DNA of 64,000 bases from Stutzerimonas stutzeri (GTDB taxonomy: Bacteria > Pseudomonadota > Gammaproteobacteria > Pseudomonadales > Pseudomonadaceae). Both the position numbers and the translations under genes were made by a program. Numbering within the stretch: position 1 is the stretch's first letter; each line of letters begins with the position of its first letter. The notes beneath the pieces were generated by a model. That model had not been told where the DNA came from. It was given only the letters and a program-made list of their open reading frames with translations, and ran no database searches. The stretch covers positions 1 to 64,000 of the forward strand of contig DDKB01000017.1 of the NCBI GenBank assembly GCA_002339675.1. The letters run 5' to 3'. Below, piece after piece: positions 9,061 to 16,415 of this stretch.

Positions 9061-10314
9061 ATGAAACGACAGATCGGGTTCGCAGGCGCCGCGCTGGCGG
9101 TGGTTGCCGTGGCCGCCGGCATGGCCTTCTTCTGGCACCCACGCCACGACGCGGCGGTGCAGTCCCTGGCGCTGGCGGACGGTACGCCGGTACTGCGGGT
9201 CGGACCGGCTACCGCCCGCCAACGCGTGCTGGTGCTGGTCAGCCGGGATCAGGCGCTCGATGCGGCGACTCTGGAACAGCTCGCCGCGTCTGGCTCGGTC
9301 GCGCTGCTGCAGCTACCACTGTCCGGCGATTGCGCCGCGCAGCAGCGTCAGCGCACACAAGCCGAGGGGATGCTCGGTGGTGCGCCGACGCTGGTGGCCG
9401 GGCTTGGCCCCGCCGCGGTCTCGGCCTGGCGCTGGCTGGCCGGCCAGGGCGACGACTCGGCCCGGGCGTTGTCGGTGGGCTTCGATCTGGAGCATCCCGA
9501 TTGCCCCGATCCGTTGCCACGGACGGCGCCGCACGGCCATTGGATCGGTGCCTGGAACGACAATCCTGGCGATGCCAACGCGGTGTTCCTGCGCAGCCAG
9601 GCCAATGCCGAACCGCGCATCAGCGCCTACGGTACCGCGCTGACAACCGTACTCGGTGCCGAACTGGCCCGCCTGCTCAGCGGCCAGGCCAATCCCGTGC
9701 CGGTGGTTGAACACCCGGCTGCCACGCCGTCCGACACCCTCACGCTGTTCTATTCCGGTGACGGCGGCTGGAGGGATCTGGATCGGGCCTCGGCCAAACA
9801 CATGGCGGCGGCCGGCTATCCGGTCATCGGCATCGACACGTTGCGCTACTACTGGCAGCACAAGAGCGCGCAGCAGAGCGCCGATGACCTCTCGCGGCTG
9901 ATGCAGCACTACCGTGACGCCTGGCACATCAATCGCTTCGTGCTGGCCGGCTACTCCTTTGGCGCCGACGTGTTGCCAGCGATCTACAACCGCCTGCCGC
10001 GCAGCGACCAGGCACAGGTCGACGCGCTGTTGCTGCTGGCCTTCGCCCGCAGCGGCAGTTTCGAGATCGAGGTGGGAGGCTGGCTGGGCCAACAGGGCGC
10101 AGAGGCAGCAACCGGACCGGAGATGCGTCAGTTGCCGGCCGCCAAGGTGTTCTGCGTATATGGCAGCGAAGAGGCCGCCGACAGTGGCTGCACCCAGGAC
10201 GGCGCCGTGGGCGAGCGGTTGCAACTGGCCGGCGGTCATCATTTCGACGGCGATTATGATGCCCTGGCAGACAAGCTGCTCGCGGCGATTTGGGCACGAC
10301 AGCCCAGGAGCTGA
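9061..10314 (+). CDS. VirJ/AcvB-family periplasmic aminoacyl-phosphatidylglycerol hydrolase
   Basis: This 417-residue alpha/beta-hydrolase has an N-terminal signal-anchor (residues about 5-23) and a C-terminal VirJ domain. SGDGGWRDLD (Ser232 onward) and the nucleophile elbow GYSFGAD (Ser299) are conserved in AcvB/VirJ proteins, with GGHH at 391-394 as candidate catalytic His. Family members hydrolyse lysyl- or alanyl-phosphatidylglycerol and are encoded beside mprF, as here, so the pair would set the level of modified lipid. It starts one base after the mprF stop. A 6-bp hairpin at 10336-10352 lies just past the stop. Confidence 0.85.
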   Translation: MKRQIGFAGAALAVVAVAAGMAFFWHPRHDAAVQSLALADGTPVLRVGPATARQRVLVLVSRDQALDAATLEQLAASGSVALLQLPLSGDCAAQQRQRTQAEGMLGGAPTLVAGLGPAAVSAWRWLAGQGDDSARALSVGFDLEHPDCPDPLPRTAPHGHWIGAWNDNPGDANAVFLRSQANAEPRISAYGTALTTVLGAELARLLSGQANPVPVVEHPAATPSDTLTLFYSGDGGWRDLDRASAKHMAAAGYPVIGIDTLRYYWQHKSAQQSADDLSRLMQHYRDAWHINRFVLAGYSFGADVLPAIYNRLPRSDQAQVDALLLLAFARSGSFEIEVGGWLGQQGAEAATGPEMRQLPAAKVFCVYGSEEAADSGCTQDGAVGERLQLAGGHHFDGDYDALADKLLAAIWARQPRS

Positions 10315-10408
10315 GCCGCCGGGCCAGGGCCGATCGCAACCTGACCGGTTGCGCTGTGGCCGGGAAGTCGCTCAACCGGTCCGCGGCGCCGTCTTCACCT
10401 TCGGTGCG

Positions 10409-10726
10409 TCAGGGCGTCACCGGCTTGTCCAGCTTGCGCAGGAACACGGTCATTTCCTTCTCGGCCTGCTTGTCGCCATGGGCGGCTGCCGCGGCCAGGC
10501 CCTGCTCCCAGGCGCGGCGCGCGCCCACCGGATCGCCGCTGGCTTGCAAGGCCTTGCCCAGCAGCTTCCAGGCGGCCGAATATTTCGGGTCCTGCTCGAC
10601 GCAGCGCTGCAGGTGCGTGGCGGCCTGCGCCGGGTCGCCGGCATCGAGGTAACCCTTGCCGAGCCCGAAGCGCAGCATCGGGTTGTCCATGCCTTGTGCC
10701 AGCATCTTTTGCAGTGACTGGAGCAT
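10409..10726 (-). CDS. Small tetratricopeptide-repeat protein
   Basis: This 105-residue protein consists of about two and a half TPR helices: LRFGLGKGYLDAGDPAQAATHLQRC and AWKLLGKALQASGDPVGARRAWEQG are consecutive TPR-like units. It has no signal peptide and no enzymatic motif, so a protein-interaction role is inferred. It corresponds by position to PA0015, next to trkA in P. aeruginosa; here the ehu/enuR/yhhQ genes lie between it and trkA. It converges with the virJ-like gene. Confidence 0.8.
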   Translation of the reverse strand: MLQSLQKMLAQGMDNPMLRFGLGKGYLDAGDPAQAATHLQRCVEQDPKYSAAWKLLGKALQASGDPVGARRAWEQGLAAAAAHGDKQAEKEMTVFLRKLDKPVTP

Positions 10727-10785
10727 CGCTTCCCCCCTGAGACGCCGGTGGGTCTGCCGACCGGTGGCGCCACCGTACCACTAGC

Positions 10786-11619
10786 CTAGCTCGCCTGGGT
10801 CACCGCACTGAGAAATTCCTGCGTGCGGGTTTCCTGCGGGTTACCGAACAGCTCGTCCGGCGTGCCCTGCTCGTGAATGCGGCCTTCGTTGAAAAAGCAC
10901 ACGCGGTCGGCGAACTCCCGGGCGAAGCCCATCTGGTGGGTCACCATCAGCATGGTCAGGCTGTGCGCGTCGCCGAGCCGACGGATCACGTTGAGCACCT
11001 CACCGCAGAGTTCCGGGTCCAGCGCCGAGGTCACCTCGTCGAACAGCATGACCTTCGGCCGCATGGCCAGCGCCCGCGCAATCGCCACGCGCTGCTGCTG
11101 GCCGCCGGACAGTTGTGAGGGGTAATGCTCGAGCTTGTCTTCCAGGCCGACCATGGCCAGCAGCTCCTCGGCGCGCTCGCGGGCGTCCTTTTTGGACAGG
11201 CCGAGCACCTGCACCGGCGCCTCCATTACGTTCTGCCGCACGCTCATGTGCGGGAACAGGTTGAAGCTCTGGAACACCATGCCGACCTTGCCGCGCACCC
11301 GGCGCAGGTGGCGTGCGTTGGCGCGGACCAGCTTGCCGCTGGCGTCCGGCATGTGCGTGAGCGGCTCGTTGTCGACCATGATTACGCCCTCGTCGATGTC
11401 TTCCAGCGTCATCAACGCGCGCAGCAGCGTGGACTTGCCCGAGCCGCTGGGACCGATGATGGCGACCTTCTCGCCGGTTCGCACGTCGAGGTCGAGGTGG
11501 TTGAGCACGGTGAGGTCACCGTAGCGTTTGGTCACGTCGCGAAACTGCACCATCAGTTCCGGCTCGTCGGCCGGGCTGGCAGATTGGCGGGCGGCGTCGG
11601 CGGGCATCGATGCGCTCAT
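10786..11619 (-). CDS. ehuA: Ectoine/hydroxyectoine ABC transporter ATP-binding protein
   Basis: This ATPase drives the polar amino acid-type importer encoded upstream. Walker A is GPSGSGKST, the signature LSGGQQQR, and Walker B VMLFDEVTSALD; the LNHLDLDV start and closing H-loop (MVTHQMGFA) are typical of the GlnQ-like subgroup. I start it at the ATG at 11619 (277 residues), whose ATGA overlaps the ehuD stop; the frame is open further upstream but that stretch is inside ehuD. The first ~22 residues are a non-conserved tail. Substrate is assigned from the linked binding protein. Confidence 0.88.
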   Translation of the reverse strand: MSASMPADAARQSASPADEPELMVQFRDVTKRYGDLTVLNHLDLDVRTGEKVAIIGPSGSGKSTLLRALMTLEDIDEGVIMVDNEPLTHMPDASGKLVRANARHLRRVRGKVGMVFQSFNLFPHMSVRQNVMEAPVQVLGLSKKDARERAEELLAMVGLEDKLEHYPSQLSGGQQQRVAIARALAMRPKVMLFDEVTSALDPELCGEVLNVIRRLGDAHSLTMLMVTHQMGFAREFADRVCFFNEGRIHEQGTPDELFGNPQETRTQEFLSAVTQAS

Positions 11620-12275
11620 CGGGCTAGCTCCATGCGGTTTTCCAGTCGACGGACGCACCAGGCGAGGCCGAGGCTGAGGAGAAGGAAGAACAGGCCGACC
11701 ATGGTGATCGGTTCGAGGTAGCGGAAGTGCTCGGAGCCGATGTTCTTGGCCCGCTGCATGATTTCGACGACGGTAATGGCGGACAGCACCGGCGTGTCCT
11801 TGAGCATCGAGATCAGGTAGTTGCCCAGCGCCGGCAGGATCGGCCGCAGGGCCTGTGGCAGGATTACCTTGCGGTAGGCGACGGCCGGCTTCATGTTCAG
11901 CGCGGTCACCGCCTCCCATTGCGCCCGCGGCACGGCATCGAGCCCGGCGCGGTACACCTCGGCGGTGTAGCAGGCGTAGTGCAGCGCGATGCCGATGATC
12001 CCGGCCTGCAGCGCCGACAGGTTGAAGCCGTAGTTGGGCAGCACGAAGAACAGGAAGTACACCTGAATCAGCAGCGGCGTGCTGCGGATGAACTCGATCA
12101 ACCCGGTCACCGGCCAGGCCAGCCAGCGTTGGCGGCTGCGCCGGCCGACGGCGAGGAACAGGCCGAGCACGATGGCAATGGAAAAGCCAGCCAGGGTGAT
12201 GCCGATGGTTTTCAGCGAGGCGTCGAGCAGCCTCGGCAGGATGTCCCAGGCAAATTGCCAGTCGAAGAAATTCAT
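11616..12275 (-). CDS. ehuD: Ectoine/hydroxyectoine ABC transporter permease EhuD
   Basis: This 219-residue inner-membrane permease of the HisM/GlnP family carries the EAA-loop equivalent (EAVTALNMKPAVAYRKVILPQAL) that contacts EhuA. The start MNFFDWQFAWDILPRLL resembles EhuD proteins. It overlaps both the preceding ehuC and the following ehuA by four bases, indicating tight translational coupling of the ehuC-ehuD-ehuA run. With ehuC it forms the heterodimeric channel. Confidence 0.86.
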   Translation of the reverse strand: MNFFDWQFAWDILPRLLDASLKTIGITLAGFSIAIVLGLFLAVGRRSRQRWLAWPVTGLIEFIRSTPLLIQVYFLFFVLPNYGFNLSALQAGIIGIALHYACYTAEVYRAGLDAVPRAQWEAVTALNMKPAVAYRKVILPQALRPILPALGNYLISMLKDTPVLSAITVVEIMQRAKNIGSEHFRYLEPITMVGLFFLLLSLGLAWCVRRLENRMELAR

Positions 12276-12931
12276 GACAGACCTCCGCGCATCCGTCCGC
12301 GCGCCAGGCGCCGCTCCAGCAGGCGCATGCCGAAATTGATGACCTGCGCCAGGACGAAGTAGATCACCAGGGCCAGGCCGAAGATTTCCAGCGTCATCAG
12401 CGTGGCCTGGTCCAGTTGGCGGGCGCGGAAGGCCAGGTCCGACAGGGTGATCAGCGACACCAGCGAGGTGTTCTTCAGCAATTCGATCAGCAGGTTGGTG
12501 CCCGGTGGGATGGCTGCCAGCAGCGCCTGCGGCAGGATCACCCGGCGAAAGCGCTGCCAGGGCGTCATGTTGAGCGCCTGGCAGGCCTCGTACTGGCCTT
12601 CGTGTACCGAGCGGATGGCGCCTCGCAGGACTTCCGCCCCATAGGCACCGATGTTCAGGCCCAGGCCGATGACTGCCACGTTGAAGGCGCTCATGGTCAC
12701 GCTGAACGGCGGCATCGGCAGTACGAAATACAGCCAGAAAAGCTGCACCAGCAGCGAGCTGCCGCGGAACACTTCGATGTAGACGATTGCGAGCCAGCGC
12801 AACGGGGGGATCGGCGAGAGCCGGCCCATGGCGCCGATGAGCGCGGCGAGCACGGCCAGCAGTGAGCCGCAGACCGTGATCTTTACCGTTACCCAGGCGC
12901 CTTGCAGCAACAGAGGGAGAAGTTCGTTCAT
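12272..12931 (-). CDS. ehuC: Ectoine/hydroxyectoine ABC transporter permease EhuC
   Basis: This is the second 219-residue permease of the importer, with about five transmembrane helices and the EAA-type loop EACQALNMTPWQRFRRVILPQAL. The GSSLLVQLFWLYFVLP segment is characteristic of the HisQM-type family. It follows ehuB with a 179-base gap and overlaps ehuD by four bases. Assignment as ehuC rather than a generic amino acid permease rests on its neighbours. Confidence 0.86.
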   Translation of the reverse strand: MNELLPLLLQGAWVTVKITVCGSLLAVLAALIGAMGRLSPIPPLRWLAIVYIEVFRGSSLLVQLFWLYFVLPMPPFSVTMSAFNVAVIGLGLNIGAYGAEVLRGAIRSVHEGQYEACQALNMTPWQRFRRVILPQALLAAIPPGTNLLIELLKNTSLVSLITLSDLAFRARQLDQATLMTLEIFGLALVIYFVLAQVINFGMRLLERRLARGRMRGGLS

Positions 12932-13110
12932 CGTGGTTTGTCCGCTTTGCTCCGGAAGGGGTGGAGCCGGGATCGCTGGACGGCCCGGGAAGGGCGTCGG
13001 CGACGGTCGGCCGCGCCGCGTTCAGGCAGCGTGACCGGTTTGAGGCAGGAGGAAGTCGAAGGGCCAGTCACTGGAGGATGCCCGGCGCAGCGGTGCTGCG
13101 CCGGATCCAT

Positions 13111-13965
13111 TCAGGCACCGCAGAGCTCCTCGGCGGTCTTGTCGGTGAGGTTGGAGCGGTCGAAGCCGAAGGGCTCGACGGTCTTCAGATGCTCTTCGCT
13201 GCCGAGCCACTTCTTCAGTTCGGCGTTGACCGCATCGCGCAGCGCCTTGTCCTGCGGGCGGAACGCCAGCGCGCCATAGCCGGTGTGGGCCGGGTCATCC
13301 TTGAACTCGGTCATGGCCTCGACCCCTTCACCGGCCTTGTCCGCCAGACCCTTCATGGTCAGCTGGGTGCCGATGGCTGCGTCGGCGCGTCCGGTACGAA
13401 CGGCCTGCAGCTGGGAGGTGGTGTCCGGCACCTGGACGATCTGTGAGTCCTTGATGCCGGCCTCGCGGGCGTAGTTGAGGTTGACCGTGCCGGACATGAT
13501 GGCGAGCTTGACCGAGCCGTCCTTGGCGATGTCTTCATAGCTGTGCAGCTGCTTGGGATTGCCGGCCTTGACCAGCAGCGCATCCGGCAGCTGGTAGTGC
13601 GGATCGGTGAAGATCACCTGCTTGCAGCGCTCCGGCGTGATGTACATGCCGGCGGCGATCAGGTCGAAGCGGCTGGCGCGCAGCCCGGGGATCAGCGAGC
13701 CCCACTCGGTGAGTACCGGCTTGATGGTCTTGATACCCATCTTCTGGAAGATCTTCTCGACTATTTCGGGCGATTCGCCGGTCACGCTGCCGTCGGTGGC
13801 GGTGTAGGCGAAGGGCGTTTCATTGGCATAGCCGATGCGCACGCTGCTGTTCGCGCGGATATCGTCGAGGGTATCGGCCTGGGCCACGCCGCCGAGGGAC
13901 AGACCGGTGGCAACCGCGCTGGCCAGCAGCAACCGGGCTAGGGAAAGAGGACGTGTGCGACTCAT
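13111..13965 (-). CDS. ehuB: Ectoine/hydroxyectoine-binding periplasmic protein
   Basis: This 284-residue solute-binding protein has a signal peptide ending ...GGVAQA at residue 30. The mature segment VRIGYANETPFAY, followed by TEWGSLIPGLRASRFDLIAAGMYITPERCKQV and LLVKAGNPKQLHSYEDI, matches the EhuB family that binds ectoine and 5-hydroxyectoine with high affinity. It is first in the ehuB-C-D-A order and divergent from an EnuR-like regulator, a known arrangement for ectoine genes. In this window no ectoine catabolic (eut) or synthetic (ect) gene accompanies it, so import for osmoprotection is an alternative to import for nutrition. Confidence 0.88.
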   Translation of the reverse strand: MSRTRPLSLARLLLASAVATGLSLGGVAQADTLDDIRANSSVRIGYANETPFAYTATDGSVTGESPEIVEKIFQKMGIKTIKPVLTEWGSLIPGLRASRFDLIAAGMYITPERCKQVIFTDPHYQLPDALLVKAGNPKQLHSYEDIAKDGSVKLAIMSGTVNLNYAREAGIKDSQIVQVPDTTSQLQAVRTGRADAAIGTQLTMKGLADKAGEGVEAMTEFKDDPAHTGYGALAFRPQDKALRDAVNAELKKWLGSEEHLKTVEPFGFDRSNLTDKTAEELCGA

Positions 13966-14209
13966 TCTGAGTACTCCTGTGCTGTTTTATTTTCGCAGGC
14001 GAACTGCGTCATTGGAGGACGGTTTTACGAGCATCAGGACAGGGCAATCCCTGCCTCGGCGCAGTGTTAGGACTGCTTCGATTAGAAAATGTGCGCCGCT
14101 TGCAACCACTCGAGCATACAAAAGGCGCCAGGCGAGGCAGATTGCACTAGGACAATTGCAGGACGCCCTGCTTCGGTCGATCCTGTCACCTGGACCGAGG
14201 TGAACCGTC
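13966..14209. promoter_or_regulatory. Divergent ehuB/enuR control region with AGGAC repeats
   Basis: This 244-base spacer must hold both divergent promoters. AGGAC recurs in direct orientation: GGAGGAC at 14014-14020, CAGGAC at 14035-14040, TTAGGACTGC at 14067-14076, and twice in CTAGGACAATTGCAGGAC at 14147-14164. TTGCA is also repeated at 14142 and 14156. MocR-type regulators commonly bind direct repeats, so these are candidate operators; that is inference. The enuR-like start at 14210 has AGGTGA upstream. Confidence 0.45.
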
Positions 14210-15619
14210 ATGCACAACTGGAAACAGGCCCTGCTCGCCGACCCGGGCGGGGGGTCGAAATACAAGCGGCTGGTGGCCGTGATCGTCGCCGACATCGAAC
14301 AGGGCAGTCTGCGCGAGGACCAGCGCCTGCCGCCGCAGCGCCTGCTCGCCGACCAGCTGGGGATCAGCGTGCAGACGGTGACCAACGCCTACAAGGAGCT
14401 GGAGCGCCAGGGCTGGGTGCGTTGCGAGGTCGGCCGCGGCAGCTTCGTCAGCCGGCGCAGCAGCGAACGGGTGGCGCGCTCGATGCTCGATCGTGGCGAG
14501 CACTCGCTGTTCGACTGCTCCACCGCGCGGATCATCCGCACCGACAGCCATGACCGCCACTGGCGACAGGTCTGCGGCGCGCTGGCTGGCGAGGCGGAGC
14601 AGCCGTGGATCCATACCTGCCGGCCGATCGCCGGCTTCGAACGCCATCGCGAGGCGGGCGTCCAGTGGCTCGCCGGCCTGGGATTGACCGTGCGCCCGCG
14701 GGACCTGCTGCTGACCAATGGCACCTCCCAGGCGATCTTCCTGGCCCTCGCCGCGCTGGCGCGCCCGGATGACCTGGTGCTCTGCGAGCACTGCACCGAC
14801 CACGGCGTGATCGGCACGGCGCAGGTGCTGGGCTTCAAGCTGCAGGGGCTCGATGCCGATCAGCAGGGGATCGACCCGGAGCACTTCGAGGATGTCTGCG
14901 CCAACGAGCGCGTCACCGCCCTGGTCTGCACGCCGAACCTGAACAACCCGACCAGCAGCGTCATGCCGGATGCGCGCCGGCGCGCGATCGCCGACATCGC
15001 CCAGCGCTACGGCGTCTACGTGATCGAGGACGACGTCTACGGCCCGCTGCTCGGTGCGCACCGCCAGGCGCCGCCGATCAGCCACTACCTGCCGGACCTG
15101 TCCTTTTACTGCACCAGTTTCACCAAGTCGGTGCTCACCGGCCTGCGCCTCGGCTACCTGGCGATGCCGCGGCGGCTGGCGCTGCGCACCGAAAGCATCT
15201 TGCGGGTAAACAGCTGGATGGCGCCGCCGTTGCTTGGCGAAATTGCAACACGTTGGATCGAAGGTGGTGAAGCGATGGCCTTGGTGCGCCTGCAGCGCGA
15301 GCTGATCGCCACGCGCCAGGCTGCGGTGTCCGCCGAACTCGGCGACTACCTGCACGGCAGCCATCCGGCCTCGCTCAGTGCCTGGCTGAACGTGCCCGAG
15401 CATTGGGACCTGGACGCCCTGCAGCACGAGCTGCGCCATGAAGGCATCGCCCTGACCCTGCCTGATCCCTTCCTCGCCCCCGGCTGGCCGCGGCCTCGGG
15501 CGATGCGCCTGTGCATCGGCGTCGAGGGTGACGAGCAGCGCTTCCGCAGCGGGCTGGCCAGCGTCCGGGACATCTTCGAGCAATACCCGGACATCCACGC
15601 CTTTCGCGGCTCGCGCTAG
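14210..15619 (+). CDS. enuR: MocR/GabR-type (GntR-aminotransferase) regulator, probable EnuR
   Basis: This 469-residue regulator joins an N-terminal GntR winged helix (residues ~15-85; DQRLPPQRLLADQLGISVQTVTNAYKELERQGW and EVGRGSFV) to a fold-type I aminotransferase domain. The PLP-binding lysine is Lys306 in SFTKSVLTGLRLGYL, and NNPTS and EDDVYGPL are intact cofactor-site motifs. CTDHGVIGTAQVLGFKLQGL and GIDPEHFEDVC resemble EnuR, the ectoine-responsive MocR repressor that senses ADABA/DABA. Divergent placement from ehuB supports that identity. Another MocR protein with a different ligand remains possible. Confidence 0.72.
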   Translation: MHNWKQALLADPGGGSKYKRLVAVIVADIEQGSLREDQRLPPQRLLADQLGISVQTVTNAYKELERQGWVRCEVGRGSFVSRRSSERVARSMLDRGEHSLFDCSTARIIRTDSHDRHWRQVCGALAGEAEQPWIHTCRPIAGFERHREAGVQWLAGLGLTVRPRDLLLTNGTSQAIFLALAALARPDDLVLCEHCTDHGVIGTAQVLGFKLQGLDADQQGIDPEHFEDVCANERVTALVCTPNLNNPTSSVMPDARRRAIADIAQRYGVYVIEDDVYGPLLGAHRQAPPISHYLPDLSFYCTSFTKSVLTGLRLGYLAMPRRLALRTESILRVNSWMAPPLLGEIATRWIEGGEAMALVRLQRELIATRQAAVSAELGDYLHGSHPASLSAWLNVPEHWDLDALQHELRHEGIALTLPDPFLAPGWPRPRAMRLCIGVEGDEQRFRSGLASVRDIFEQYPDIHAFRGSR

Positions 15620-15710
15620 CGGCCGCCTCGCGCAGGGCGACGGCTGCCGCTATCGCCGGGCGGCGAATCGCACTAGAATGCGCGCCGCCCGGGCCATGTC
15701 GGCGCGCGCA

Positions 15711-15743
15711 ATGGGTTCCCTCACCCCATCACCTCAAAAAGGA
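15711..15743 (+). ncRNA. Probable preQ1-I riboswitch (compact, overlapping the RBS)
   Basis: Just before the transporter start, ATGGG (15711-15715) pairs with CCCAT (15725-15729) around the loop TTCCCTCAC. It is followed by an A-rich tail, CAAAAAGGA, whose GGA (15741-15743) can pair with TCC at 15717-15719 to form the H-type pseudoknot of preQ1-I aptamers. The same GGA is the core of the Shine-Dalgarno sequence (AAAAAGGA, 6 bases before ATG at 15750), so ligand binding would mask it. preQ1 aptamers are known upstream of COG1738 (yhhQ) genes. Recognised by eye; no covariance model was run. Confidence 0.7.
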
Positions 15744-15749
15744 CATGCC

Positions 15750-16403
15750 ATGTTGCAGATCCCTTCCTCGGTCCGCCGGGTCACCCTCGCCGGCCTGATC
15801 GCCTTTCACGTACTGGTCATCATCGCCAGCAATTACTTGGTACAGCTGCCGATCACGCTGTTTGGCTGGCACACCACCTGGGGCGCGTTCAGCTTCCCGT
15901 TCATCTTCCTTGCTACCGACCTGACCGTGCGCCTGCTCGGCAAGGGCCCGGCACGGCGGGTGATCGCGCGGGTCATGCTGCCGGCACTGGTGGCGTCCTA
16001 CGCGGTGTCGGTACTGTTCCACGAGGCCGCATTCGCCGGGTTTGCCGCGCTCGGCGCGTTCAACCTGTTCGTGTTCCGCATCGCGGTGGCCAGCTTTCTC
16101 GCCTACGCGTTAGGCCAGCTTCTCGACATCCAGGTCTTCGACCGCCTGCGTCGGCTGCGCCAGTGGTGGATTGCGCCCAGCGCCTCGACCGTGTTCGGCA
16201 ATCTGCTCGACACCTTCCTGTTCTTCTCCATCGCCTTCTGGCACAGCGACGACGCTTTCATGGCGGCGAACTGGGTGGAGATCGCGAGCGTCGATTACGC
16301 CATCAAGCTGATCATCAGTCTGGCGCTGTTCGTGCCGCTCTACGGCATGCTGCTCAACGCCATCGTGCGGCTGCTGCCCGCGCAGCAGCCCGCCACCGCC
16401 TGA
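15750..16403 (+). CDS. yhhQ: Queuosine precursor (preQ0/preQ1) transporter, YhhQ family
   Basis: This 217-residue integral membrane protein (about six helices) belongs to the COG1738/VUT_1 family that imports 7-deazaguanine precursors for queuosine in tRNA. Diagnostic segments are ITLFGWHTTWGAFSFPFIFLATDLTVRLLG and STVFGNLLDTFLFFSIAFW. The start at 15750 has a good RBS inside a probable preQ1 riboswitch, which independently supports the function. It lies between enuR and trkA, neither functionally related; trkA converges on it from the other strand. Confidence 0.92.
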   Translation: MLQIPSSVRRVTLAGLIAFHVLVIIASNYLVQLPITLFGWHTTWGAFSFPFIFLATDLTVRLLGKGPARRVIARVMLPALVASYAVSVLFHEAAFAGFAALGAFNLFVFRIAVASFLAYALGQLLDIQVFDRLRRLRQWWIAPSASTVFGNLLDTFLFFSIAFWHSDDAFMAANWVEIASVDYAIKLIISLALFVPLYGMLLNAIVRLLPAQQPATA

Positions 16404-16415
16404 CGCAGCGCCGGC

